Position numbers and translations under genes: made by a program. The notes under the pieces are model-generated. The model saw only the letters and a list, made by a program, of their open reading frames with translations. It had not been told where the DNA came from and made no database searches. Source: Actinomadura bangladeshensis (GTDB lineage: Bacteria > Actinomycetota > Actinomycetes > Streptosporangiales > Streptosporangiaceae). Taken from it: 44,955 nucleotides of DNA. Where the stretch lies: assembly GCF_004348335.1 (NCBI RefSeq), contig NZ_SMJW01000033.1, forward strand, positions 1-44,955. Reading direction: 5' to 3'. This document shows, in pieces, positions 1 through 7,088 of the stretch (its first letter is position 1; the number at the start of each line of letters is the position of its first letter).

Positions 1-1
1 C

Positions 2-109
2 GCCGCGACCCTCAAGCGCTGGCACATCCTGCGGAAGGCCCGCTGCTCACCCAGCCGCCTGACCGCCATCGTCCAAGCCATCCTCACTCTTCACCACCAG
101 GCCGAATGA
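2..109 (+). CDS. IS5-family transposase, C-terminal fragment (partial at window edge)
   Basis: The first 108 bases are open in one frame and encode a 35-residue tail beginning AATLKRWHILRKARCSP and ending HHQAE. The pattern LK.W.ILRK.RC.P followed by a short helical tail is typical of the C-terminus of IS5-family DDE transposases of actinomycetes. Only the tail is present because the window starts inside the gene, so I cannot say whether the full transposase is intact. It lies outside and to the left of the integrated element that begins at 503. The assignment rests on the tail pattern alone. Confidence 0.6.
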   Translation, partial: AATLKRWHILRKARCSPSRLTAIVQAILTLHHQAE

Positions 110-462
110 GGTTGGAATCAGCTCAGTGATGGTCCCCGTCCCGGACTGATGAACGGCCCGGCGGCGATCTCGGGGTCAGGCCGGCCGGGCGATCTGCGCC
201 TCCTGATGGTGAGACGGCCGCGGCCACGAGGCCGCGGCCGCCTCACCAAAGACAGGCCTCCATGCCATGCCCGGCGAGGACCTGCCAGACCTCCACCGCC
301 AAGCCGCCGAAGGAAGAGGCGGCAGGCGTGGGGTCGCTGGTGCCAGTGGAGGAGACGCAACTCGGCGCCATCACCTACCCGGACTGGTTCGACCAGCCCG
401 CCACGACATCCCGGCCCGATTCACCGCCACCACGCTCCGCGAGCCGCAGCACTACCGTCAGC
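110..462. other. Non-coding stretch between IS remnant and the element boundary
   Basis: No convincing gene was seen. The only clear structure is a long hairpin at 207-248: two 19-base arms starting TGGTGAG and ending GGCCGCGGCC, one mismatch, ACGA loop. It could be a terminator for the IS transposase or a REP-like palindrome. The open frames here use codons unlike the neighbouring real genes and have no ribosome binding sites. Confidence 0.5.
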
Positions 463-494
463 AAAGGCCCCTGCCGAAGATCGCGAGGGGCCTC
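463..494 (-). terminator. Original terminator of the displaced tRNA-Thr 3' end
   Basis: GGCCCC and GGGGCC arms (466-471 and 487-492) flank a loop containing GAAGATC. Read on the minus strand the hairpin ends in TTT, as expected of a terminator for a leftward tRNA-Thr transcript. A closely related hairpin lies beside the intact tRNA-Thr at 14517-14545. The element therefore seems to have carried a copy of both the tRNA 3' end and its terminator. Confidence 0.55.
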
Positions 495-502
495 GGAACT
501 GG

Positions 503-546
503 GAGCCGGCGAGGGGACTTGAACCCCTAACCTTCTGTTTACAAGA
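503..546. repeat. Left attachment site (att core, copy of tRNA-Thr 3' half)
   Basis: These 44 bases are identical to 14553-14596, which form the 3' half of the intact tRNA-Thr gene from the anticodon region to the discriminator base. Identity stops abruptly on both sides. A truncated tRNA copy at one end and an intact tRNA beside an integrase at the other is the signature of site-specific integration into a tRNA 3' end. This is the displaced chromosomal half. Confidence 0.93.
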
Positions 547-632
547 AACCGGCCGCCCCGCAACCGGAGCCATCACCGCAGCTAAATCCGTCTGCGCGTG
601 GTCGTGGAGGCCAGCAGTTGTAAGCCTCTGTT

Positions 633-660
633 GCGGTACTTCCGTGCTGTACTTCTTGGC
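633..660 (+). promoter_or_regulatory. Putative integrase/excisionase arm-type binding sites, left end
   Basis: GCGGTAC (633-639) and GCTGTAC (646-652) lie 13 bases apart inside a 28-base stretch that matches 14484-14511, beside int at the other end, at 22 of 28 positions and with the same 13-base spacing. Paired direct repeats just inside each att core are what arm-type sites of tyrosine recombinases look like. The function is inferred from position and symmetry. Confidence 0.55.
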
Positions 661-709
661 TACCCGGTCGGCGACTGAGCGTTCGCGCTGCCCTCCCGGG
701 TGCTCGCTC

Positions 710-798
710 GCGCGAACGGCGAGACCGTGCGACAGACCGATTCGCGCGGGCGTGCCCTCCGGCCCGCGGGGGCCGGGGGCCGCGAGCCTCTCGCTTCG
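710..798. repeat. Dispersed repeat, copy A (left flank of nuclease cargo)
   Basis: This stretch shares roughly 85 percent identity with 3848-3937, both in the same orientation. Shared landmarks are GCGCGAACGGCGAGA near the start, CGTGCCCTCCGGCCCGCGG in the middle and CGCTTCG at the end. Copy A and copy B bracket the two nuclease-like genes. No gene, ribosome binding site or codon bias supports coding in 547-984, and apart from this repeat and the arm sites I see nothing else there. Confidence 0.7.
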
Positions 799-984
799 GC
801 CTCGCCTTCTTCACTAGACGGAATGATCCAGCGTACGCCGAGCGTCAAACGCTCGCCCCCCGTGCAATTTCAGTCAGATAAGCTTCAGAACAGCGACCAA
901 GCGTAGATCTGAATAATAGAAGGCGATGAGGCCATTCGCCGATCACAGGCCTTTGGTGACACGTTCGCTTACCGCGCGTTTCGC

Positions 985-1944
985 TCACACCTTTCCCTGA
1001 TCTGACTCGTCTGCAACCGGTCGAGAAGCACGAAATCTGCTCTTCTTCAGCTTCTCAACTTCACTGACCCGCAGCGGATCGATGATCGCTCGGAGCCAGG
1101 GCGATGGAGAGGCGTACACTCCTCCAGTCAATAGCATTCGCTCCTGGGCGCCGAAAAGAATAAAGCCCACTTCTTCAGCTTGCTTAAGGAGCCCGGACAG
1201 GCTTCGTTGCGCATCACGCTGGTGGATCATGGACAGTAGGTCGCCCGCTATCTCGCCCCAATCTTTGATCTGGTCAAAAATAACAGCCAGTTCATCGAGT
1301 TCGTCATCCGTTCCATCCGTTGGATAACCGAACTTATACTGATGGGCGTTCGCGACTACGTTCCAAACGTCTAAGCCGGTAGTGAGTTCTCGAAGCATCA
1401 TCCCTTCTGGTTGGTCAGGATCTGGTACTACCCGCATCGGCTTGTTGGCAGCCTCTCCCTTGAGGAAGACGCCATCCGACCTAATGATCACATCGAGAAT
1501 CTTCTCGATCTGTGATATCTCAAGTTTTCCGATTTCCTCTGCCAAACGTTCATGGTCCCATATTTCGATGGTGAGGCCCGGGTAGGTGAGACGCAATTCA
1601 TTGTCTACGAACGCATCGACCTCGCCAATCAGCGTGTCATTCGTCAGATACCGCCACACTCGCATATCACGATGTTGAGCAATACAACCTTCCAAATCAC
1701 CCTTGATTTTGCTTTTGGTCTTCGCTGCCGTTTCTCCGCGAGTGGCGTGGGCAGCGAAGAAGATGCGAGCTTTAGGGCAGTAGCCATCATTCTTGGTGTC
1801 CCCGTGTCGGCCACCCGCGCGTACGCGCTGATAATCACCCGGGTGAAGTTCCGAGCCGAGTCGGTCACAGAACGCCTGAAAAGAGTTGCCCTCGAAGGAC
1901 GCGATGAGACTGGCGATGACCTTCCGCAGACTGTTGGCATCCAT
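985..1944 (-). CDS. Predicted PD-(D/E)XK-like nuclease-fold protein, AICE cargo
   Basis: This is a 319-residue protein of unknown function. Residues 44-55 read GGRHGDTKNDGY and are followed by a hydrophobic strand (RIFFAAHA) and a KIKGDLEG helix. That order (glycine-rich turn with GD and DG, then a core strand) recalls restriction-endonuclease-like domains that begin several actinobacterial and proteobacterial conflict proteins. The usual Q-x-K on the strand is not obvious here, so activity is uncertain. The rest is mostly alpha-helical with no recognised domain. Base composition is much lower in GC than the element backbone. The start ATG at 1944 has no clear Shine-Dalgarno sequence. It is transcribed leftward like the other two cargo genes, with a non-coding gap containing a tRNA fragment before the next one. 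A defence role is inference from fold and location. Confidence 0.7.
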   Translation of the reverse strand: MDANSLRKVIASLIASFEGNSFQAFCDRLGSELHPGDYQRVRAGGRHGDTKNDGYCPKARIFFAAHATRGETAAKTKSKIKGDLEGCIAQHRDMRVWRYLTNDTLIGEVDAFVDNELRLTYPGLTIEIWDHERLAEEIGKLEISQIEKILDVIIRSDGVFLKGEAANKPMRVVPDPDQPEGMMLRELTTGLDVWNVVANAHQYKFGYPTDGTDDELDELAVIFDQIKDWGEIAGDLLSMIHQRDAQRSLSGLLKQAEEVGFILFGAQERMLLTGGVYASPSPWLRAIIDPLRVSEVEKLKKSRFRASRPVADESDQGKV

Positions 1945-2003
1945 GAGTACATTGTCGCATGCATGTCAATCAGGGTCGTTTCTGCGCTTATCTTGAAGCC
2001 GAA

Positions 2004-2033
2004 GCTGTCCCCGTGGCTGTCCGGTGGCTGTCC
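2004..2033 (+). repeat. Triple GCTGTCC direct repeat beside tRNA-Tyr fragment
   Basis: GCTGTCC occurs at 2004, 2016 and 2027, spaced 12 and 11 bases. It lies about 100 bases from a tRNA-Tyr 3'-half fragment, similar to the distance between the element's own arm-like repeats and its tRNA-Thr core. I read it as possible arm-type sites of a second, now absent integrase. Confidence 0.4.
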
Positions 2034-2134
2034 CGGGAACGCCCGGCAATCACCTGGAACAGTCGGGCCTACCGGCACCCAACGAGAGTGGCCCTGGCAG
2101 CGTTGTAACTGATCGAGGGCCCCATTATGTGTGG

Positions 2135-2182
2135 TGGTGGCGGGTCAAAGATTCGAACCTGGGCAGGCTAAGCCGACGGGGT
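2135..2182 (-). pseudogene. tRNA-Tyr 3'-half fragment (probable fossil attachment site)
   Basis: On the minus strand the sequence reads as the 3' half of a tRNA-Tyr: anticodon-stem strand ending CCGTCGGC, variable arm ending TTAGCC, T-loop TTCGAAT, acceptor strand ACCCGCC, discriminator A and an encoded CCA. The T-stem has one mismatch and one G-T pair, and no 5' half follows, so it is not a functional tRNA. Such fragments are left where elements integrate into tRNA genes. It lies inside the tRNA-Thr element, between the two nuclease-like genes, and implies an earlier tRNA-Tyr-targeting element. Confidence 0.6.
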
Positions 2183-2379
2183 TGTATTTCACTAATTACG
2201 CTTTTCCTCTTGGCACTGGCTCATCTTCGTAGGCTCGAATCCTAAAGCCTCTCGGTTGTTCAAACGAGCCCAGCCCCAGCCCGTGATGCCGTATTGCCAG
2301 GAGTTGACAGAGCGCATCCGGCCACAACGGATCGGGGCTGCCCAATGCTATGCCTGACCAGCGCCACGACGCCTCTAAT

Positions 2380-3678
2380 CTACGACTCGGCATCCCGACC
2401 ACTTGCATTCCGCTGCTCAATCCAGCGGGTCAACCGTCCAGTATTGTTCTCGGCAGCAACTAGCTCACCAGTAGGTAGAATGGCAAGTCCGCATTCACGC
2501 GTGATGAGCCTCAACTTAGAGCCATCGACTGCTACTAGCCTGGTTTCCAACAAACGCATAAGCAGCTCTTCTATAGCGACACCTGTTTCGTCAAGCCAGG
2601 CCAACAGCAGGGGATCATCTAGGTGAACCTCTCGCCCTCCGCTGAGTTGCGAGAGAATGACGAACTCTTCCGAAGTCACAAATGCCGGACTCCAAGATTT
2701 TCGGGTCGGAGTATCGTCCAGCTTCTTGACAGTGGCCTCGTGTACTCGCATTTCCCAACCATCCTGGCCATGCCCCTGGACGGCGCGCGCACTCAACAAA
2801 CCCCGCGCGACTTCGATATCAAGGTCTTCTCCCCATGCATCCGAGCCCAGACCATATAGTTCATCCAAACGTGTCCAGATGAACTCCAGCAGCAGAAGTA
2901 GAGGATTTATCGGAGTGGAGAAACAGAACGGCCACCATTCGCCTCTCATCACGGGAGAATAAGGTCGTCCATTAGCCTTAGCGAGTGAATAGTTACCAGA
3001 TACGATCAACTGAGGAAAGGAGGACACGCCAAAGCCCGCGACTCCCAGATTTTCCTCCAGGAACTTCACTAGCGCATTTCGGAACGCTTGCTCACTCTTG
3101 AAACCATGGAGCCCGAGGATGATACGGACACTGGAAATTTGTTCCAAGATAAGTGTGCGGAGAATGACCTTCTCGCCGGACGAAAGTGAAGACAAATCTC
3201 CGGATTCGGCAACAATCTTTCCGGTCATTTGAGCGAACGATCTCCAGGCTTGGCCAATATCGACGGAAGCCCCCTCCTCTTCAAGAGAGGAGAGGTAGTT
3301 ATCTTCGAGCGTGTGGACGGTGCGCAGTTGACCAAATGCTTCACGCAGTTCTGCGCTATATAGGTTTTTCTTAACTTCAATAACGGCGATAACGTCTTTG
3401 ACGTGCCACACATATGCATTGGTGTAGGGAAGTTTTTCTCCATCGCCACGAACAAGCATGCAATCCAGCTGTCCCGACATATTGCCGTGCCCGTCAGCAG
3501 CAAAACCTGTTACTATTCGCAAACCGAGACTTCCCGGTATCGCGCGACCTAGGAGATCAGCCGAAAGCCCTTCGTACATGTCGCCAATCGTCGGCGCATG
3601 CTTGATGTTCACTGCGTCAAGCTTCTGCAGCTCTGTCTCTAGAATCCCTGAAAGTAGATCCGCAACTGTTCGTATCAT
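2380..3678 (-). CDS. DUF6602-like PD-(D/E)XK nuclease-fold protein, AICE cargo
   Basis: A 432-residue protein. Its N-terminal 110 residues carry a convincing PD-(D/E)XK active-site set: E36 in GDMYEGL, D72 in GQLDCMLV and E101-V-K103 in VIAVIEVKKNL. The order of a short helix, HAP..GDMYE, S-x-QLD and the EVKK strand matches what I know of DUF6602 proteins, which are predicted nucleases in mobile or defence contexts. The C-terminal two thirds are unrecognised. The start ATG at 3678 has a TGAGGTCC Shine-Dalgarno-like sequence five bases upstream. GC content is low compared with the element core, indicating separate acquisition. Substrate, partner and biological role are unknown; a self-versus-foreign DNA function is inference. 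Confidence 0.75.
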   Translation of the reverse strand: MIRTVADLLSGILETELQKLDAVNIKHAPTIGDMYEGLSADLLGRAIPGSLGLRIVTGFAADGHGNMSGQLDCMLVRGDGEKLPYTNAYVWHVKDVIAVIEVKKNLYSAELREAFGQLRTVHTLEDNYLSSLEEEGASVDIGQAWRSFAQMTGKIVAESGDLSSLSSGEKVILRTLILEQISSVRIILGLHGFKSEQAFRNALVKFLEENLGVAGFGVSSFPQLIVSGNYSLAKANGRPYSPVMRGEWWPFCFSTPINPLLLLLEFIWTRLDELYGLGSDAWGEDLDIEVARGLLSARAVQGHGQDGWEMRVHEATVKKLDDTPTRKSWSPAFVTSEEFVILSQLSGGREVHLDDPLLLAWLDETGVAIEELLMRLLETRLVAVDGSKLRLITRECGLAILPTGELVAAENNTGRLTRWIEQRNASGRDAES

Positions 3679-3847
3679 TGGACCTCAGATCTTAGTTCGC
3701 TTGCCAAGTGTGGGACAAGTTTCTGCGTTGCGAGCCCCGCATGCTTCTGCATCTGCGGGAACGCCTCAGCACTGCACGAGGTAGCGCGTGATGTCCTTCG
3801 CCCCTCTGTCAGCGTTAGCACGGACGACCACCCCGGAGGGTGTGCCC

Positions 3848-3937
3848 GCGCGAACGGCGAGAGGGTGTGACAGACAGCTGCGCGCGGGCGTGCCCTCCGG
3901 CCCGCGGGGGGCTGGGGGTCGCGAGACCCCCGCTTCG
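3848..3937. repeat. Dispersed repeat, copy B (right flank of nuclease cargo)
   Basis: This is the second copy of the repeat at 710-798, in direct orientation. It contains two hairpins: CCCGCGCG against CGCGCGGG with a loop of about 28 bases, and a perfect GGGGGTC-GCGA-GACCCCC stem-loop at 3914-3931. It sits in the non-coding gap 3679-3974, just upstream of the second nuclease-like gene. Confidence 0.7.
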
Positions 3938-3974
3938 CGCACGTCCAAGCCAACGGGGCAGACACCGGCAGGAT

Positions 3975-4517
3975 TTAGTGTCCTCGCAAAAATCTTCTTG
4001 GATTCTTACGCAGAGGCTCGCCAACCTCAGCAAGACGGGACCGCCGAGCACGACTCACGGCATAGATGGCCTCAGCGAGCAGACCCGGCTTCCAGGCTAC
4101 TTTTATCTCTTGGGTTCCGGCATTGTGTGCCGACATCATTTTTTCGAGGGAATCCAATGCCTCTTTAACGAGACCCCTACCTTCAAATTCTCCCAACGCT
4201 TCCAGTTCGGCTCGCGCAGGTCCAAGAGAGTCCACTATCGGAAGAATATATTCTTTGCGCTCTTCCCAATTTGTAACATCTATATCCGGCGTCGCCAAGA
4301 TGTAGCGATTTGCAGAATTGGCGGCAGTGATGCACATTTGAAGAAGAGCTTCGAAATGCTTCAAGTCAATGTCGAGTAGTTTTAGTTCAGAATCAACCCG
4401 AATTCGCACATGTGCTAGGTAGCGTTGCGTAAAATAGGTTACGGTGCCGACAATAAATGCTGATGTACCAGTGATAATAGATGCCCAGACAGGTGCCTCG
4501 ATGCTCATGCGGGTCAT
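3975..4517 (-). CDS. Hypothetical N-terminally membrane-anchored protein, AICE cargo
   Basis: A 180-residue protein with one N-terminal hydrophobic segment (roughly residues 9-32, VWASIITGTSAFIVGTVTYF), a helical middle and a basic C-terminal tail (SRARRSRL ... RKNPRRFLRGH). I recognise no family. ATG at 4517 or an in-frame ATG at 4508 could start it, and neither has a strong ribosome binding site. It is lower in GC than the element core and shares the orientation of the two nuclease-like genes, but repeat B lies between them. A single anchor with a cytoplasmic helical domain would suit a membrane-tethered partner or effector; that is speculation. Confidence 0.6.
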   Translation of the reverse strand: MTRMSIEAPVWASIITGTSAFIVGTVTYFTQRYLAHVRIRVDSELKLLDIDLKHFEALLQMCITAANSANRYILATPDIDVTNWEERKEYILPIVDSLGPARAELEALGEFEGRGLVKEALDSLEKMMSAHNAGTQEIKVAWKPGLLAEAIYAVSRARRSRLAEVGEPLRKNPRRFLRGH

Positions 4518-4833
4518 TGTCTCGTATGCCTATGAGGATTGGTGGCCGGTTCCGCAGTTCTCATGAGGGTTGGTCCGGAAACGGTCCAAGGCTGCTATAC
4601 CGACCAGTCGGCCGCACGCACCGGCGCGGCGGGACCGGACGGGACAGGCCGCATGCCCGGCGCGTCGGGGCGGGCGGCCGCCGGCGACCGCGTAGCGGGC
4701 GCCCTTGAAGACGTATAGAAAGTCCTCATCCGGCAGGCTAGGAAGTCCGTTGACCTGCGGGTTTGGGCGGTGGCTTGGCGCGTCTCGTCGTGGTGGCCTT
4801 GGTTGAGGTTCTCGGGTGGTAGAACGCTCGGTT
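4518..4833. other. Non-coding region upstream of the regulator block
   Basis: About 315 bases without a credible gene. TAGAAC at 4820-4825 lies eight bases before ATG 4834 and may be the -10 of a leaderless transcript; no good -35 was seen. Nothing else was recognised, and no transfer origin could be picked out. Confidence 0.4.
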
Positions 4834-5619
4834 ATGGGTGCTGAGCGGCTGCAGGAGATCGGGCGGGAGTTGCGGCGGTTGCGGACTGCTGCGGGGTTGT
4901 CCGGAGTTGGATTGGCGGCTCGGGCTGGGGTTCCTCAGCCAACGGTGTCTCGGGTGGAGACCGGGCGCCGGGTGGCTGATCCGGAGGTTGTTGCGCGGTT
5001 GGTCGGGGCTTTGGATGTGGGGCCGGCTGAGGCTGAGCGGCTGTTGGGCCTGGTTCGTGAGGCTTATGCGGAGACGTCCCGTCGGGTTGATGCTGGGGTG
5101 TCGTTCCGGGGCGGGACGGGTGCGGAGCTGCTTGCTGGAGCTCAGGTCGTGCGGGCGTTTGAGGCTGTGGTGGTTCCTCGGTTGTTGTGGACGGTCGAGT
5201 ATGCGGCTGCGGTCGGGGCGGACGTCGATGGGGTCTCCGTGCTGGAAGACGAGGGGCGGCGGTTCGTGGTCGTAGTGGCTGAGGCTGCCTTGCGGACGTG
5301 GCCGGGGTCGGGGGAGTGCATGGCGGGGCAGCTCGCGCGGCTGGTGGAGGTGTCTGGGCTGGCGAACGTGCGGTTCGGGGTCGTGCCTGGGGCGGGGGTG
5401 CCTCGTGTGCCGCTGCATGGGTTCTCGGTGTACGACGATGCGGCCGTGTCGGTGGAGACGTTCACGCGTGAGCTGACCTTGACCGATGCGGACGAGGTCC
5501 GGGCGTACGTGGAGATCTTCGAGGGGTTCGAGCGGGCGGCCGTGTTCGGGGACGAGGCGCGGCGTCTGGTGGAACGGGCGGGCCGTGATCTGCAAAAAGT
5601 TCTAAGCTCTATTCACTGA
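4834..5619 (+). CDS. XRE-family regulator with DUF5753 domain (Scr1-type antitoxin-like)
   Basis: A 261-residue DNA-binding protein. The N-terminal XRE helix-turn-helix (about residues 5-60) includes AARAGVPQPTVSRVETG. The C-terminal DUF5753 domain follows from about residue 90 (PRLLWTVEYAA ... GMAGQLARL-type helix, then VPHGFSVYDD-type strand). Such proteins are very common in actinomycetes and usually sit directly upstream of a small DUF397 protein, the pair being described as Scr1-type toxin-antitoxin-like systems. No DUF397 gene is present here; a HATPase gene follows. ATG 4834 was chosen because a possible -10 lies close upstream and no Shine-Dalgarno exists; an in-frame GTG at 4816 is the alternative. 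It may be the main transcriptional regulator of the element. Confidence 0.88.
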   Translation: MGAERLQEIGRELRRLRTAAGLSGVGLAARAGVPQPTVSRVETGRRVADPEVVARLVGALDVGPAEAERLLGLVREAYAETSRRVDAGVSFRGGTGAELLAGAQVVRAFEAVVVPRLLWTVEYAAAVGADVDGVSVLEDEGRRFVVVVAEAALRTWPGSGECMAGQLARLVEVSGLANVRFGVVPGAGVPRVPLHGFSVYDDAAVSVETFTRELTLTDADEVRAYVEIFEGFERAAVFGDEARRLVERAGRDLQKVLSSIH

Positions 5620-5633
5620 GCGTATTGAATAGT

Positions 5634-5685
5634 CCCCTAGATCTGTCATACGCTGCGTCTTCCTCGGGGTGTTTAGCCCCCTAGA
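5634..5685 (+). promoter_or_regulatory. Two CCCCTAGA(C) motif copies upstream of the HATPase gene
   Basis: CCCCTAGA at 5634-5641 and CCCCTAGAC at 5677-5685 start 43 bases apart. The same core at nearly the same spacing (44 bases) lies upstream of the transfer operon at 7934 and 7978. CTAG is rare in high-GC actinomycete DNA, so the clustering is striking. They are probably operator half-sites of an element-encoded regulator. Confidence 0.5.
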
Positions 5686-5704
5686 CGCGCGGGTGGTGGT
5701 CGAC

Positions 5705-6106
5705 GTGACGCGCTTGTCCCGGCTGTTCGCGGGCCGACGCGATTCGATCAGTCAAGCCAGAGCCTTCGGTCGGGCCTTCATCGCCGACCGTGTTCCGGAC
5801 GAAGTCGCCGGGCTGGTCGAACTGGTCGTGAGTGAGCTGTGCACGAACGCCGTGGAGCACACGGCGAGCGGGGAGGACGGCGGGAGCTACGTCCTCGAAC
5901 TGGAGTTGCAAGACGGGCAGGTCCGGGTCGCCGTGGTCGACATGGGCGCCCTGACGCAACCGGCGGTGAACGATGAACCGAGCGGGCCGGACGCCGTTTC
6001 CGGGCGTGGGCTGTTCATCGTGGAGGCCGTCTCCAAGGCGTGGGGCAGTGAACCCGTGCGGGTCGGTCGGCGGGTCTGGGCGGACGTCGTCGGCGCGGCG
6101 GTGTGA
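5705..6106 (+). CDS. HATPase-domain protein (anti-sigma/RsbW-type ATP-binding kinase-like)
   Basis: A small GHKL-type ATPase of about 133 residues. The N-box is ELCTNAVEHT, the G1 box is VDMGA and the G2 region is SGRGLFIVEAVSKAWG. This is the compact single-domain form common in actinomycetes and annotated as ATP-binding or anti-sigma regulatory factor. GTG 5705 is preferred because GGTGG-rich sequence precedes it and the operator-like CCCCTAGAC at 5677 would otherwise lie inside the gene; an in-frame GTG at 5669 is possible. Together with the sigma-4-like HTH protein and the PP2C-like protein downstream it suggests a partner-switching circuit: kinase, phosphatase and DNA-binding target. The partner relationship is inferred from gene order. 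Confidence 0.8.
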   Translation: MTRLSRLFAGRRDSISQARAFGRAFIADRVPDEVAGLVELVVSELCTNAVEHTASGEDGGSYVLELELQDGQVRVAVVDMGALTQPAVNDEPSGPDAVSGRGLFIVEAVSKAWGSEPVRVGRRVWADVVGAAV

Positions 6107-6185
6107 GCGGGCCGCCGATACCGCGTCGTCGGCGACGCTTACGCGCTGTCAGTTCTTCGACGGGTCATGAGCTTTCCGGCACAGT

Positions 6186-6201
6186 GTCTAGAGTCCTAGA
6201 C
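6186..6201. promoter_or_regulatory. Palindromic GTCTAG-AGTC-CTAGAC operator
   Basis: Perfect inverted arms GTCTAG and CTAGAC separated by AGTC lie 27 bases before the ATG at 6229. It is the inverted form of the CTAGAC motif seen upstream of the HATPase gene and the transfer operon. Confidence 0.5.
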
Positions 6202-6228
6202 TCCCTGGTGGAGGCCGGAGGAGGTGTC

Positions 6229-7074
6229 ATGCCAGGCGAGTTGGAGCGCATCGCGCAGATCGATGACCCGTACGAGCTGCTTCGCGCGGCGACTGAGCGC
6301 CTGGCGGAGGCTCAGCAGGAGGTCACCGAACTGGCGCGGCTCCGGCGGCGGCTGATTCAGGACCTGCATGCGCAAGGGATGTCGTACGCGCAGATCGCGC
6401 AAGCGGCGGGACTGAGCCGCGGGCGCATCCATCAGATCCGGCACACGGGGCCGGCGCCTGAGGGGGCGTTCCTCGGCTCGGGTGAGGTCACCGTGGTGAC
6501 TCCGCTGCGGCCCGACCCTGCCAGCGATCGGACGTATGTCGCCCTGGACGACCTCAAGACCGGGCAGCGCGTGGAGGAACTGGCCCGGACGTTCGACCTG
6601 TCGGTGAACTCCGATCACGTGGGGATCGACGGCGGGATCGATCTGAACCGGCCTGGTCTGCTGGTGATCTGCGGGCCTCGGATGTCGCCTGCAATGCGTG
6701 AGGCCTACGACAAGGACCCGGTCCTGGAATGGGAGCGGGACGAGGTCGGATGGCTGCTGCGCGACACCCGGACGGGCGACGAGCACCGGTCGGGACAGGA
6801 GGACGACCCTCCTCGGCCGTACGACATCGGATACCTCGGGCGGCTGCCCCGGCCGGACGGCAACGGCAGCTTCATCGCGATTGCGGGCGTCCATCCGGAG
6901 GGGTCGTTGGGTGTGGTGCATCTGCTGACCACGGATATCGGCAGTCTGTGGGGGCAAGTCGGCAACGACCGGTTCTCGGTCGTGGTCGGTACCGAGTACG
7001 CCCCGGACACCCATGAGCCGGTGCGGACGGAGCTGCTGACCCCGATCTACCGGCACGATGAGGCGCCGACCTGA
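6229..7074 (+). CDS. Sigma-4-like HTH protein with C-terminal sensor-like domain
   Basis: A 281-residue protein. ATG 6229 follows GGAGGAGGT at good spacing, so it is preferred over longer in-frame starts. Residues about 20-75 form a coiled helix and an HTH of sigma region-4 type (MSYAQIAQAAGLSRGRIHQI). The C-terminal half begins near RPGLLVICGPRMSP and includes EVGWLLRDTRTG, DIGYLGRLPRPDG and IAGVHPEGSLGVVHLL. This pattern recurs in actinomycete regulatory proteins next to HATPase and PP2C genes. I cannot assign it to a named family with confidence; a nucleotide- or ligand-sensing role is inference. The gene has its own palindromic operator at 6186 and probably forms an operon with the PP2C-like gene 14 bases downstream. 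Confidence 0.75.
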   Translation: MPGELERIAQIDDPYELLRAATERLAEAQQEVTELARLRRRLIQDLHAQGMSYAQIAQAAGLSRGRIHQIRHTGPAPEGAFLGSGEVTVVTPLRPDPASDRTYVALDDLKTGQRVEELARTFDLSVNSDHVGIDGGIDLNRPGLLVICGPRMSPAMREAYDKDPVLEWERDEVGWLLRDTRTGDEHRSGQEDDPPRPYDIGYLGRLPRPDGNGSFIAIAGVHPEGSLGVVHLLTTDIGSLWGQVGNDRFSVVVGTEYAPDTHEPVRTELLTPIYRHDEAPT

Positions 7075-7088
7075 CGAGGAACGTATGT

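Noticed and set aside
1552..2112. Plus-strand frame overlapping the first cargo gene
   Set aside because: It mirrors the reverse gene over most of its length and has no ribosome binding site; the minus-strand product has the GD..DG motif and sensible composition.
4738..5595. Minus-strand frame opposite the XRE-DUF5753 gene
   Set aside because: Arg/Pro/His-rich and motif-free; the plus strand carries the HTH and DUF5753 domain.
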